Source: Platycnemis pennipes
Taxonomy: Eukaryota; Arthropoda; Insecta; Odonata; Platycnemididae
DNA length: 64,000 nt
Assembly (NCBI GenBank): GCA_933228895.1
Contig: OW121857.1
Span: forward strand, 5,518,001-5,582,000
Direction: 5' to 3'
Below the pieces are notes generated by a model, which saw only the letters and a program-made list of their open reading frames with translations, searched no databases and was not told the origin of the DNA. The first letter of the stretch is position 1, and each line of letters opens with the position of its first letter. Below are positions 11,197-21,347 of the stretch, in pieces. The position numbers were made by a program, and so were the translations under genes.

Positions 11197-13261
11197 CACG
11201 TCTTTGTTGGAGAGGAACAGTTTCACCACTTTTACCTTTAGTCTTTGGGTTAATAGCTCAGATATCTAGCTCTCTATTAAGTTTTATTTCGTGACTGGAA
11301 AAATACTTTCATTCGGCAGTTTCACGACAGACAGATATGGCGGAAAATGTTAAATGGGTGATACGCGCGAGTGTAGGTTGTCGATAATTTCCGATGGATG
11401 GGATTATTTCTCCTTTGCGCGACTGTCCGAATGGTGGGACCATGCTTGCCTCGCCGAAGTCGGAGTATTTTCTTATTATAACTAATCGTGATGGGTAGGT
11501 GCCACGTGTACATTTCCAAACCTCGGATGCAATGCCCTCTCCCGCCTTTTAATATAAGCGCAGGAGTGTGACCTTCCCATCAATCCCTCTCAAGGGGGGC
11601 AATTCCTTTGAGTTGTCCGCGTGAACCCTCGAAATATTTCTCCCATTGTTATCGGCTGTAATCTCCGCGCATGCTTGCTAGAATTATGGCAATGCCGGCT
11701 CAGGAGAAGGGAGAGCAGAGAAAGATTACAAAAAAGGCCCTCAGGGCGTTCTCATAAGAATGAAGCCATTAAGAATTTCAAGGGAGGGATGATAGCATCG
11801 GGATATCCTTCACCCAGAAAATGAAAATTAACCAAATAGGTTTTTTATTTTATTTTATCGAAGGGGCATTCGAGATGTGGTGGAGACCAGCCAGGATCTA
11901 AACTTGTTTCGCGTAGTTGTACGAAGTCCCTTGGGATTTCGGTTCTGTCGCATCACATGGTAAAAATTCCTAAGAATATTATTGGTGGTGATATTGGTAA
12001 ATCGATACGACCTATTTGTCCCAAAATAGCAGATAAGTCGATAAGTCGCCTTCTTTAATCAGTTTTGACAAGTTGGATAATTACATGAAGAAATATTGCC
12101 CGGTCCAAGACCTTGGCACGCCCTTCGCCAGTTGTCTTATAAATCCGAAGTCGTTGAATTATTTAACAGAGAGTGAGATTTTTATCTCGATCTTTGGCCA
12201 TGACCAAATAATATGAGGATACGAATCCAAAGCGGCTTATTACCGGCAGCCATCTTGAAAATGTATCGGTGCCGAACTGTATAATATAAACCTTTTAAGT
12301 CCTGGGCGTACGCGACGAATTCATTTGGCTCCAATATGGAGACCACGATGAGGTCTATTCGTTGGTGCGCATTGCTATCTTGAGAGAAAGTTCTTATTGG
12401 GTGTTTGATGCTCGCCATTTTAATACTCTCCAATTCGGTTAATCAGACCGAGGTGGCTTGAAACGTGGACAGTGTGTTTTATTTAACATCCCATTAAGTA
12501 GGGAAGCAGTATTCTAAGAGCTTAGTAGCTATTCAATACGACTGCTATTGGCGATGTGATACCACAAGCGATCCGTGGATTTATATGTATGTGGTTCCTG
12601 TACCCTTGAAGGTACGGTTTAATGAAGTATTCAGCTTTCAGAAGTCCTCGTTTTAAAAAAAGCATGCATATTTATTGAGTAAATCAATTTCAGAATGATA
12701 AAAGTCCCTAAGTATAATAACATTTAGAATCTCGGAGTAGCTATGAATGACCCTAAATCGATCACCAAATTGAAAATAAATGAGCTTGTAGCTATTATAA
12801 TATGGTCTCATATTTCCTCTTGCATTGCCGCTGCTTTATTCTTTTCTCGCCGGGAGATTAAGAAAATGTTGACGTCTCATTTATGCTCGTAAGACTGCTG
12901 GACCCTCGAGCACGCGTGGTTTTATGCCCGGCATCCCACACGGCGGCTGCGATTCGGATTGTATAATATTTCCTAGGCGTGCGACATCAGTATCTGCCTC
13001 AAGGCGTCAGATTACGCCCGATGATGACTTCCACGCAGAAAACTCATTTAAAACAAGACTGGGGAAATGAATGGGACCAGATGATAGACGACTTTCAGAG
13101 GAACTTGCGTCACGTTGGGGAAAGAAGTCATCCGGAATAATTTGCATGCTTAGATATATTGGGTTGAGATTGAATTTCCCACGGATGTTTTAAATTATAA
13201 TATGGACCGCTTGGTTTTCTTGGAGCATTCGTTTAACTCTGAATCTAAAAGGCACGCCTGT
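11197..13261. other. Unassigned 2-kb stretch
   Basis: No element of this window recurs here. Short ORFs (11322-11519, 11621-11824, 12182-12433) are isolated, have no recognisable motif and no splice context that convinces me. A small CpG-rich patch lies near 12890-13010. Confidence 0.3.
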
Positions 13262-13440
13262 TCGGGCTGGAGTGGTAGCCGAGCAGGTAGAGAATTAGAC
13301 GTTTCGCTCGAGGGTCCTGGGTTCCAATTTAAGGGATCCGATCTCACTGTCATTGTCTTGTGAGTAGAACATCGGAGAACTCTCGGTAGCCCAGGTAAGT
13401 AACTGGCCCTTGAATCCAAAAAGCTTTTGTTCTGGTGTGA
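13262..13440 (+). repeat. SINE-C, tRNA-derived, degenerate
   Basis: The segment GGTAGCCGAGCAGGTAGAG resembles a tRNA A box. About 45 nt on, GGTCCTGGGTTCCAATTT resembles a decayed B box. It is followed by a short body. This is the only copy in the window, so the family call rests on tRNA-like layout alone. Confidence 0.4.
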
Positions 13441-13697
13441 GCACTACCATCATCTATCAAACCAACCTTTGTGTTGAATAATGAGCGTCATCATAATAAG
13501 GTGAATGCCATGCCTAAGCCATACATCTAAAACTACATAATACCCTGCAAGCCACCATAAAGGTTTGTGGCAGGGGCTGAATTCTCGCCAAAAATGCACT
13601 GTATATCGTGCATAAAAAAGAATTAGTATTTATATACTGTTCTAAACTTCACTATTTAAAATAAGATAAAAATAGCAAAGCAAACATGCAAAAACAT

Positions 13698-13896
13698 TTT
13701 CAAGAAGTTTTCTCGGGTTGTCCACCGGGTAAGGGCGTCCATATCGGCCGACGTTTCGATCCGAGATGCATCTCGCCCTGAAGATGACCCTCGAGTCGAG
13801 GATCGAAACGTCGGCCGATATGGACGCCCTCACACGGTGGACAACCCGAGAAAACGTCTTGAAGCAGATACGCCAGAGGAAAGCACCAATTTCTAC
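13698..13896 (+). mobile_element. Foldback element with hammerhead-like core (PLE terminus-like)
   Basis: It is 199 bp, flanked by a 10-bp direct repeat GCAAAAACAT (13688-13697 and 13897-13906), and the uninterrupted site is visible in other LINE-B copies. Arms of about 54 bp (13708-13761 and 13801-13854) are inverted, with few mismatches. Between them lies CTGAAGA (13778-13784), a helix (GACCCTC pairing GAGGATC with one mismatch) and GAAAC (13805-13809), the layout of a hammerhead ribozyme core. A 33-nt unpaired tail (13864-13896) follows the right arm. Arms, tail and 10-bp duplication fit the terminal repeats of Penelope-like elements, which are known to carry hammerhead motifs. Ribozyme activity is not implied: one extra U precedes helix II. 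Confidence 0.6.
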
Positions 13897-13932
13897 GCAA
13901 AAACATGCTGTTAGTTGGGTTAGCTTCAAGTC

Positions 13933-14060
13933 TAACAATCTAGTTGCATGAGACCCTTTAGTTGCTTGCTTGCATGCTAGTAGTGAATGCTTGGTGACCT
14001 TCACCCCCTGCCACACACCCTCGCGGTGGCTTGCAGGGTATCGTGTAGATGTAGATGTAG
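13933..14060 (+). repeat. LINE-A 3' end, 128 bp, nested in LINE-B
   Basis: Extremely 5'-truncated LINE-A: only the terminal region with the stem-loop and GTAGATGTAGATGTAG tail. It is flanked by AAGTC at 13928-13932 and 14061-14065, matching the single AAGTC in uninterrupted LINE-B copies, so this is a short target duplication. Confidence 0.75.
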
Positions 14061-14408
14061 AAGTCCTTATACGAACATGCAGCTACCAATGTTATCCATT
14101 GCTACACTCCTATTGGATATATTTACCGTTATTCATATCCCTAATAGTACGAGGAAAAAAGGACATTTTGAATCTGTCAGTTCGGCAATCATTTTCTCTA
14201 ATTTTGTGATCATGGCCCAGTCTACCATAGTAAGTTGGGGTTCGCAAAATATTTTTAACATCATCACCGAAAATATGTTCTTGGAATTTGTTTAAGAGAT
14301 TAAGTCTAAATTTCAACTTGCGATGTGACAATGATTCCCAATTTAATTCATTTAATGGACTGGTTACGCTAATAAGGTTTTCGTACCGTCCCTTTACAAA
14401 TCTTGCCC

Positions 14409-14965
14409 ATCAGCTACTAGCTGAAATTGCCCATTGTAAGTTTGCTTTGCAAATATTTTTATTCTTTTTTGTATTATTTAAAGTATATCACTTTTAAAAG
14501 CGTCAGTATGTGTAATAATAATAGCCGTTTTGGATCAACTTTGAAATCTCGAAATTCATATCTTACGAAATGCCGATGGTTATTAAATAGTTTTTATTGA
14601 GGTCAGTTGGGTCCTTTGTTTTTGCGTCAGCATTCGTCGCATCCGGGAATAATGACTCACAATGGCCACTGCTGACTTGAAAAAAGCGCGGGCATCTTTC
14701 AGAAGGCATTGCATAATGGCGGAATAGAATGCCCCGCGCGCTGCCGTGCAAAGTGGTCCGTGGACGAAGAGTAAGGGACGCAAGGGATGCTGGGAGGGTG
14801 GTGACCCACATCGGGGGACGGCAAATCACGGCCTGGTGGACGGATGCCGTGCTCGCCAATCGCTGCTGCTTTGTTCTTCCATCTGCCTTCCCTAGCCTAT
14901 CAGGCACGAGCAGCCTCTGCGTGTGTGAGGGCGTTTTTCGCGCTGTTGGAAAGTATTTGGAATTC
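14409..14965. other. No recognised feature
   Basis: Overlapping ORFs at 14563-14976 (minus) and 14729-15037 (plus) occupy a CpG-richer patch and are probably mutual shadows. No motif was recognised in either. Confidence 0.3.
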
Positions 14966-15847
14966 ATCACTATCATCAGTGTTTCAATCCTAGGATTGGT
15001 TTACTGCAGCCCTCCATTCTGCCCTATTCAGTGTTAATTCCCTCACGCCCCTGATGTGTTTTCTCTTTCTCGTCCTTCTTTATTTGCCCTATAAAATTGT
15101 CCCTTGGTCTTCATCGCGGGATCTTCCTTTCATTCTTCCCTTCTATTATATTTCTAACTAATTCATTGTGCCTCAAGGTATGTCCAATCCATCTGGTTCT
15201 TCTTTGCCGTAGGGTTTTCCATATTGTCCTTTCTTCGTCTGCTCTCATGTACAACTCTTCGTTCCTCACTTTATCTGTCCTTTTAATCTTCAACATTCTC
15301 CTCCAGCACCATGTTTCGAAGGCTTCAGTTCTTCGTTGGTCTGCTTTCCCGTTGTTCCATGTCTCTGATCCATAGAGTGCCACACTTCATACGAATGTTT
15401 CGATGAAGTGCTTCCTTGTTCACAGCCGTAGGTTTTATGAGCACAGTAGTTGTCTCTTCTTCATAAACACGTCCTTAGCTTGTGCTATTCTACGCTTGAT
15501 GTCCGTCGAGCTTCTTCCATCCCAAGTTATAGTGCTGCCGAGGTAGGTGAAGTTCTCCACTTGTTCCAACTTCACTCCTCGAATTGTGATATTTGCCCTA
15601 AGCTTCTCTCTTCCGCACACTAAGATTTTAGTTTTCTTCTTGTTGATGCTCATTTTACATTCTTGAAGTACTAGGTCCATTGTGGTCAGGGATACTTGCA
15701 GGTCTTCTCCACTTTCTGCTACGACTGCGATGTCATCAGCAAACCTTAGCATGTTTATTTCTTCGCCATTCACCTTGATGCCCTTGATACCAATTTCCTC
15801 TGAGGCTCTTGTTGCTTCTCCCATGTATATATTAAATATTCCAGGTA
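14966..15847 (-). pseudogene. RTE-2 LINE fragment, reverse transcriptase C-terminal half
   Basis: Two minus-strand frames make up the 3' half of an RTE-like ORF. The upstream one (15824-15435) starts just after motif B (FNIYMGEATR) and includes LRFADDIAVVAESG, NKKKTKILVCG and FTYLGSTITWDGRSS. The downstream one (15383-15111) has ALYGSETW, AFETWCWRRMLKIK and EGKNERKIPR. A frameshift lies between them at about 15400. The FADD box is intact. The element is 5'-truncated near 15847 inside the RT domain. The 3' end, CCTAGGATTGAAACAC plus GAT-rich tail, is at 14966. It is distinct in sequence from RTE-1 and RTE-3. Confidence 0.8.
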
Positions 15848-16690
15848 TATAGTGAATATGAAAGATAATAATTGGTGATGATTGTGGAGAACAGTATTCT
15901 TAATGACGATGGCGCCAGTAATCGAGGAGAACACTTAAATCTCACCACTAGAAGGACGACCTCTTAGTAATAATTGTAAGTTATGTCAGTGCAAGTGGTT
16001 GTGGAGTGGTATTGTAGATGAACAAAATATGTAAATAGCAGTTTCATGTGGAGGAGTGTGCGTATGGCTTTCTGCTTTTGAGTCAAAGTTCCGATGTAAG
16101 ATATTATGAAAAAGGATAAAGGTTTCCTCGACTGTGAGAAAGATTTTTCATCACTAAAGCCTTGAAAGGCTGAATTCGATATCATGCGTTATTTATCTTC
16201 GCTCCTTCGCTTCGCAAAAATCACAATTTATAAATCACTAAATCCCTTCATAACGATTGAATTTTAGAGCGACCCTTTTCGAAGCAAGACTTTATTATCA
16301 ATTCTCATTTCCCCCAAGAGTACAGAATTCTTGCAATGGATTTGTTTTATTTAAAGAAATTTAAGAAATACAAATTCTTGGTCCCACAGGGAGATGAAGG
16401 ATTCCCGCTTTTGAAGAGTGTCATAATTAGTCATTATGTTCGGAATTTAACTTCATGCACGCCATGGAAATGAGCTTATTTTCGTCAAAATTTTCGTTTT
16501 TCTGAGGTCAACAGAATTATGAAAAAAGCAACAAGTGAAAAATTACTAAACTTATTTACTAGATCAATCCTTATTCTCGAAGTTTGCGCAGAAAACGTTT
16601 AAGTAGCGAAGCAGAGTCTTCAAGCCAAGAGGCGTAGACGTCTGCAGAAGCGTTTTTGGCAGTGGTATCCGACAGCCTTAAAGGTTGACC
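15848..16690. other. No recognised feature
   Basis: AT-rich, no shared repeat and no credible ORF. Confidence 0.3.
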
Positions 16691-16699
16691 CATTTATGT

Positions 16700-16850
16700 A
16701 AAGAGTCGCGTTATCGAGGTTGACTTCTCAAAACGACTTGTTATAGAGGTTCTGAGTTACGTTGTGAATTGGAAAAAAACCGTGTTATTGAGGCTGTTTG
16801 GATAATGATAGTCGCGTTATAGAGGTTCATTTAACATTATGTATAGGATT
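16700..16850. repeat. Tigger-like DNA transposon remnant, left part
   Basis: Contains repeated GTCGCGTTATAGAGGTT-like words. A block CGTGTTATTGAGGCTGTTTG recurs at 20515-20570 on the other side of the LINE-B/pogo insertion. The words resemble subterminal parts of pogo/Tigger elements. Confidence 0.45.
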
Positions 16851-16922
16851 TTTCTTGGTAGTGAGCACGGCTATAAATTCATGGAATGATAAGAACGTTG
16901 CTATTTTAGGTGCTATAAGTCA

Positions 16923-17000
16923 TACATCTACATAATACCCTGCAAGCCACCATAAAAGTCTGTGGCAGGGGGTGAATTCTCACCAAACATGCACTAAATA
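16923..17000 (-). repeat. LINE-B 3' end, left of pogo insertion
   Basis: 3' tail and stem-loop of LINE-B, continuing at 20327-20466 after the inserted pogo-like element. Joined together they give the normal LINE-B order. Confidence 0.8.
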
Positions 17001-17446
17001 GGGTAAAGGGGGGTGAATCGGGCCATAAAAAGGAAAATCGTCGATTTCCTCGTTTGTGTAAACAGTTACATTCTGAAAGCATTATCAGCAAAGGACTTGA
17101 TGTTTTTCCAGTTTAAAACGCGATTTTCAGCGTGGTTGCTCTGAATAGAACGGTCCTGGAGCAATTTCTTCAAGAGACTGCATGGTCCTATTCGCCCGAC
17201 GACTTGGAGGACGAATCGGACCAGATTAGAGGCTGAATCGGACCAGTAAAATAACGTTATAAATTTTAGTTTTCTTAAGTTTTATTCCATAAAATTTTGA
17301 AATTTTGCATCATTGCTTTTAACAATGTAGTGCAGTCTGGAGATATTTCGACGACACCTTCTTAGAGTCAAACATAACTTTACAAATAGACATACATCAC
17401 CAAATCTGAACATATAGAACAAAATAGAACAAATTTACCAAAACAA

Positions 17447-18112
17447 TTAAGCACATTTACCACAAGTAAATTTATCTCGCCCCTTAGCACCTACACACAG
17501 CTCATGGTACCAACAATTACACTTCATGCACTTAATCCAGTCTCTAAACTTTGACGAATTCGCACAATTATAAGACTTGGAGCAGAAGCCACAAAGCGTA
17601 TCATCAGCTGAGTTTTCCCCATTCTCAGTATTGCCGTCCCTATCTGAAGATGATTCATATAAGTTTCTGCAAGTTCCCTTCGCGTTCCTAATATTTTGTT
17701 TCTTCAGTCGTTGCTTTGTTTCTTCTATTACAGCTGGAGAAGTAAGTATTTGAGCAATTTGCTTTCTTGACCTTTTCACATTGACTTTCATTCTTTTTTC
17801 TGGTGTAGGTAGTAAATTATGGAAAGACCTACCCAAAGTATTTGACGATTCCTCAGATTTTGATGTCGAGGATTGGCTTTCTTCATAGGGACTGGCAGTT
17901 AATTTTTGATCGGAAGATGAATTTGTCGAAAAAGGAGTTGATGCTTCTTCTGGGGCGTGTGAGCTTCCGAGATTAGAAGGATGAAGATCTAACTCCGTCA
18001 GGATACCCGGATTCAGAGGGAATATTCCTGTTGATCGGAATCCATTTTCAGCGTTGCCGATTGTTGCGGATTTGCTCCATGCATTTCGAAAAAGCCGACC
18101 AAAATTAATTAG
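17447..18112 (-). pseudogene. Pogo transposase C-terminal part with PHD finger, frameshifted
   Basis: An open frame of 221 codons follows the catalytic ORF after a short gap (18113-18129) and a frame change. It begins LINFGRLFRNAWSKSATIGN and soon reads NGFRSTGIFPLNP, the usual linker after the pogo DDE domain. It continues through a serine-rich stretch and a basic segment (KQIAQILTSPAVIEE). The last 50 residues hold C-x2-C...C-x2-C...H-x2-C...C-x2-C (CGFC, IKCMKC, YHELC, FTCGKC), a C4HC3 PHD-type zinc finger. In an intact element this would be the same protein as 18130-19137. There is no start codon at its head, so I read it as the broken 3' part of one gene. PHD fingers usually bind histone H3 tails; a role here in target choice is inference. 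Confidence 0.8.
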
Positions 18113-18129
18113 TCATCTTTCTATCCCCC

Positions 18130-19137
18130 TTATAAACTAATATCGTAGTATGTCTTTAATGGTTTATAAAAAGACCTGTCCAGAGGTTGCAACCTTTGTG
18201 TAGTGTGGCTGGGCAGTGATAAGAGAGTGATCTCATTCCTTTCACAGAACAGTAGAACACGAAGAGTCTTGGGTGATGCGTGGCCATCGAGGACTAAAAT
18301 GCATCGGCCAGGAATCCTGTTTGCTTGAAAGTGCTTTAGCCACTCCAAAAAAAGATCCTCATTTATCAACCCTGAATCGGACATAAAAATTTTAGATCCC
18401 AACGGAAATCCATCCTCCCATTCCTTATGGAACTTTTTCCCCTTAAAAATTACAAAAGGTGGTATGTAATGTCCACTTGCATTGCAGCACGCAACAACTG
18501 TCACCAATTCCCCCTTTTCCACTGACGTCTGTTTTATGACTACCTTAGATCCTGTTCTTGCAACATTCTTTTGGGTTTGGCGATTATTTAATACACATCC
18601 CGTTTCGTCAACGTTGTATATAAGGTGGGGCCTATCCATAACTCCAGCCTCAGCCATCGAAATAGTTAACTTTGAAAAAAAATCGTCTACATCTTCCTTA
18701 TTTAAACCCTCAGCTCGAGCCACTGACAAACCTTCGGGTTTTCGAAGACTTAAAGGATGTCTAGATATAAAATTCAAGAACCAATCCTTGCCTGCTCGTT
18801 TTTTTAACGCACAGAAATTGTTTTTTATGTTGTTTTCAATGGAAAATTCATATGCCACCTTCATGACATCATCTCTTGTCAATCCGAACCCAATTTCACA
18901 TAACCTAAGAATTATTCTAATTAATGCTTCCTCTTCTTCCACTGAGAAGACATTTTGCCCCCCTCTTGTCTTCAATTTTTCCGTATCCGCTACTATCCTA
19001 CGATAGAGGCAAGTACGGGGAACATGGAAAAGTTCGGCAGAATGCCTCATGCTTCTTCCCTCTCTGAAAGCTTTCAGCGCCATTCTCATATCCTCCTCTG
19101 TCCATGTCTGTTCCGTTTTTCGCCGGTACTTCCCCAT
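18130..19137 (-). CDS. Pogo/Tigger-like transposase, HTH plus DD35D catalytic domain
   Basis: 335 residues from ATG at 19137. Residues about 11-50 (TWTEEDMRMALKAF...) form a psq/CENP-B-type helix-turn-helix. Residues about 62-145 form a second CENP-B-like DNA-binding segment ending GLSVARAEGLN. The DDE_1 domain follows, with D177 in NVDETG, D284 in LVLDGHAS and D320 in LQPLD (35 residues between the last two), so all three metal ligands are present. The conserved LPSHTTQRLQPLD...YKPLK block is intact. The frame then stops (DISL, 18130) in the linker, where a relative would continue into the C-terminal part found out of frame at 17447-18112. The protein would cut and paste its own TIR-bounded DNA in the nucleus. 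Catalytic core intact, protein truncated: activity doubtful. Confidence 0.9.
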   Translation of the reverse strand: MGKYRRKTEQTWTEEDMRMALKAFREGRSMRHSAELFHVPRTCLYRRIVADTEKLKTRGGQNVFSVEEEEALIRIILRLCEIGFGLTRDDVMKVAYEFSIENNIKNNFCALKKRAGKDWFLNFISRHPLSLRKPEGLSVARAEGLNKEDVDDFFSKLTISMAEAGVMDRPHLIYNVDETGCVLNNRQTQKNVARTGSKVVIKQTSVEKGELVTVVACCNASGHYIPPFVIFKGKKFHKEWEDGFPLGSKIFMSDSGLINEDLFLEWLKHFQANRIPGRCILVLDGHASPKTLRVLLFCERNEITLLSLPSHTTQRLQPLDRSFYKPLKTYYDISL

Positions 19138-20326
19138 CTTAATCCAAAAGGAAAAACATTAACGGTAAGCGAAAATTATCACTTTCATAAATACGTTTTA
19201 AATGAAATTTTGCTAATGTTACGCTATCAAAAGGAGGTTGTAAGGCGTTCCACAACTAATTCTGTTGCCATATATAATATTTAATACTCTGGCAATCCCT
19301 CTATCACGTACATTATATCACCTCCTTTTCTTTCAGATTGGAAAATATAGACCACTGAGTAATGTAGAATGTATAGGTATGGAACTCAATGTGAATTATT
19401 AACAATAAATTTCCATCACGAAATGCGTATGTTTTATGATATTGTTTCAGCGAATAATTGGTTAATATATATGGAACAGTACACAACATATGTTACATCA
19501 AACGAAGGTAGCTTACCTCTCGCTCAGCCTGTAAATCGTGCTCGTCGCCGTAATAATTCACCTCTATGACGGGGAAAATCTCTTTCCTCCTCCTCGTTAT
19601 ACGTAGTAAATATCTATAACGTGATATAGAATAGCATTAAAATAGGTTTATTCCATTAAACTTCTTATAATACTTTAATAAAAGAGTATGGCCTAAAAAC
19701 AAATTTTTAGCCACTTTCGCTCAAACATTCTTATAAACATTTGATGTTTTTAATGTAAAACATTAAGTTTAAGTAAGCAATTTATCAATATTAGTTGTAT
19801 ATCTACTTACTTTTCAGTAGCAGAAGGAATTTTTCCAAGTGTCAGTTGAGTATAACTGGTTCAATGCTTCACCCTCGATCAGCGGCTTGGAACTGAACTC
19901 CTGCGCGTGCTGGTCCTTTTCACCCGACTAAGTAATATGATTTTGTATCATGTTTGGTAACTCCGATATTCATACAAGGCTCAAAAAAGTAACCTAATGT
20001 GGCAGCTATGGTATTAGATTTCCTTTCAGGAAAGAAAAACTTGAAATCTGAGTAAGCGCTACAATGCCACCTTACTTTGAACCTATACGAGGTTTTCTAA
20101 ATACCCAATTTCACACCTCTCTCGTATGGTAGGCTTCCATTCGACAGAGTATCATTTGCTTAAATTCAGTCGTCGAGTTCTCGTTTTCACTCTACTAGAA
20201 GGACAAGATTACAAAGAAGCAATTCCTAAAACGTAGTCAGTCTCAAGTGATACCGTTTCGGGTCTGAGCGCACTTTTTGAAAAGCGTTCCTATTCACCCG
20301 CTGGTCCGATTCACCCCCCTTTACCC

Positions 20327-20466
20327 TATCACGCATAAAAAAGGATTAGAATTTATATACTGTTCTAAACTTCAGTATTTAAAAAAGATAAAAATAGCAA
20401 ATCAAACATGCAATAACATGCTGTTAGACGGGTTATCTTCAAGCCCTTATACCAACATGCAGCTAC
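20327..20466 (-). repeat. LINE-B, right of pogo insertion
   Basis: Resumes LINE-B at the position interrupted at 17000 (CACGCATAAAAAAGGATT) and runs to CATGCAGCTAC, where this copy is 5'-truncated. Confidence 0.8.
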
Positions 20467-20499
20467 ATGCGTTGATTCGTCGTTCGTTCGTTGGGAATT

Positions 20500-20657
20500 G
20501 GAGAAAAATCAGTGTTATTGAGGTTGTTTGGATAAGCATAGTCGCGTTACAGAGGTTAGTTTAACATTGTGTTGTGGCAGGCTCAAGGGGCTTTGAACAT
20601 TGCACTTTTAATTGAGGTTGTCGTGTTATTGAGGATCGTGTAAGCGAGGTTCTACTG
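20500..20657. repeat. Tigger-like DNA transposon remnant with terminal end
   Basis: Shares the TGTTATTGAGGTTGTTTGGA block with 16700-16850 and ends GCGAGGTTCTACTG, the inverse of the CAGTAGAACCTCG terminus typical of Tigger elements. Confidence 0.5.
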
Positions 20658-21347
20658 TGAAGTGTTCAGTACCGTTAATGGCTGGAGAAGGCTGAATTTC
20701 GAGAGATGTAATAGCCTAATTTGGCTGATTCCGAATGTAGCATTTCGCACGATTAAATAAGGAGGAACGCATTAGTCATGAAAAGAGAATGGGATATTAT
20801 TCGGAGAAACAGAATGGCCTGAGGCCGTGAGGTCGAAGGCTACGGTCCATTCATTCATTATTGCTCCGCGGGTCCACGCGCTTTGGATCTGGCCACATGA
20901 TGGAATGAAAACAAAATCAAGATCTCTTTGATTGGCCGGAGAACTCCTCACGAAGCTTGTGTCACGATTTGCCAATCAGGGGATTCATCTCAGCCCCGAG
21001 ACCTCATGAAAATTGCTTTATGATGCACGACCCCCAAGCATCCCCTTGGCGGATTGGGGCCCCGCGACCTTCTTGGGTGGCATCCCGTCTTTCTGGGGGC
21101 CCGCGGGTTTCAGGGCCTGAGAGAAAGACGGCGCTCGGTAATCATGCTTAAAGTGCAAATCGCAGTACTTTTGTCTGCACATTTCCTCGACGGCAGTCGT
21201 GTGAAAGGACCATGTTGACGTCGCACTCTTCAATAGCAGAACTAGTTTTTTCTCCTTTTCAATTCGTTAATCGTTCACTCTCTCAGAACGTCCAAAGATA
21301 TACACCAAAGCATTTATCAGTGAAAAGAACGTATTTACGGCTGTAAT
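20658..21347. other. No recognised feature
   Basis: Includes a GC-rich patch at 21030-21130 with runs of G and C. No gene recognised. Confidence 0.3.

Larger units (their letters stand above)
13521..14408 (-). pseudogene. LINE-B (CR1-group) copy with two nested insertions
   Basis: The 3' end is at 13521 (hexamer tail and stem-loop). The body is interrupted by a foldback element at 13698-13896 and by a LINE-A 3' fragment at 13933-14060. The minus-strand remnant of the post-RT protein region, across 14110-14331, reads RKLKFRLNLLNKFQEH...KNILRTPTYYGRL (in pieces) with the stop and frame damage expected of a dead copy. 5'-truncated at about 14408. Confidence 0.8.
17001..20326 (-). mobile_element. 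Pogo/Tigger-like DNA transposon, 3.3 kb
   Basis: The termini are GGGTAAAGGGGGGTGAATCG (17001) and its inverse CGATTCACCCCCCTTTACCC ending at 20326, with one mismatch just inside. TA lies on both sides (16999-17000 and 20327-20328), the duplication expected for Tc1/mariner/pogo insertions. Subterminal words GAATCGGACCAG recur at about 17213 and 17237 and near the right end, and GGTCCT-ATTCGCCCG variants occur at both ends; these are candidate transposase binding sites. It carries a transposase on the minus strand in two frames (see 18130-19137 and 17447-18112). The host sequence is LINE-B, so it is younger than that LINE copy. Confidence 0.9.

Noticed and set aside
13763..13776. CGAGATGCATCTCG palindrome as a separate regulatory site
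   Set aside because: It is the centre of the foldback element and follows from its symmetry.
14563..15037. Overlapping 137- and 102-codon ORFs as host genes
   Set aside because: Mutual shadows on opposite strands, no splice context and no recognised motif.
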